Origin: Oscillospiraceae bacterium
GTDB taxonomy: Bacteria > Bacillota > Clostridia > Oscillospirales > Oscillospiraceae
Direction of reading: 5' to 3'
NCBI GenBank assembly: GCA_009776905.1
Contig: WRMX01000161.1
Location: 1 to 5,182 of the forward strand
DNA: 5,182 nucleotides
Shown here: positions 5,179-5,182 of the stretch, piece after piece
Layout of the letters: every line of letters starts with the position of its first letter
Numbering within the stretch: position 1 is the first letter of the stretch
The notes under the pieces: model-generated
Databases searched by the model: none
What the model was told of the DNA's origin: nothing
Seen by the model: the letters and a program-made list of their open reading frames with translations, nothing else
Translations under genes and position numbers: made by a program

Positions 5179-5182
5179 CACC

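Noticed and set aside
5026..5182. CRISPR array or integron attC site
   Set aside because: There are no regularly spaced direct repeats with unique spacers. The arms lack the RYYYAAC and GTTRRRY ends of attC sites, and no integrase or Cas gene is in view.

Overview
The window looks bacterial. It holds a leftward cobalamin (vitamin B12) nucleotide-loop assembly operon and, divergently transcribed from it, one large rightward gene of the AAA-ATPase-like / PD-(D/E)XK family. Evidence for a bacterium is a near-consensus sigma-70-type promoter (TTGACA-18-TATAAT), a cobalamin riboswitch followed by an intrinsic terminator, and good Shine-Dalgarno sites. The riboswitch-plus-terminator layout and the GGCKNGKS-type P-loop of CobU would suit a Clostridia-like or related anaerobe of moderate GC. 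That placement is a guess, not something the sequence proves.

Left part (1-3148, minus strand). Reading from right to left there is a promoter (3119-3148), a cobalamin riboswitch aptamer (about 2886-3098) and a rho-independent terminator (2780-2804). These are followed by cobT, a 167-base gap containing a possible 21-residue ORF, then cobU, cobS and the first 29 codons of an unidentified gene that leaves the window. CobU activates cobinamide to adenosylcobinamide-GDP, CobT makes alpha-ribazole phosphate from dimethylbenzimidazole, and CobS joins the two. Junctions are tight (ATGA between cobU and cobS, TGATG at the ends of cobS and cobT), which suggests translational coupling. When B12 binds the riboswitch, the whole operon is expected to terminate early. 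CobS carries an unusual 14-residue tandem duplication.

Right part (3149-5182, plus strand). A 260-base divergent control region carries an extended -10 promoter and a small AT-rich dyad. It leads to a 538-residue protein with an N-terminal P-loop ATPase-like domain and a C-terminal PD-(D/E)XK nuclease-like domain. Its biological role is unknown. Its stop codon lies inside a 61-base inverted-repeat element, which is followed by about 90 bases packed with GC-rich hairpins. This non-coding tail is the least explained part of the window. A short motif from it recurs, inverted, in the cobT-cobU gap.

I found no convincing new multi-gene system. The items most worth a second look are the hairpin-rich tail, the CobS internal repeat and the small ORF after cobT.
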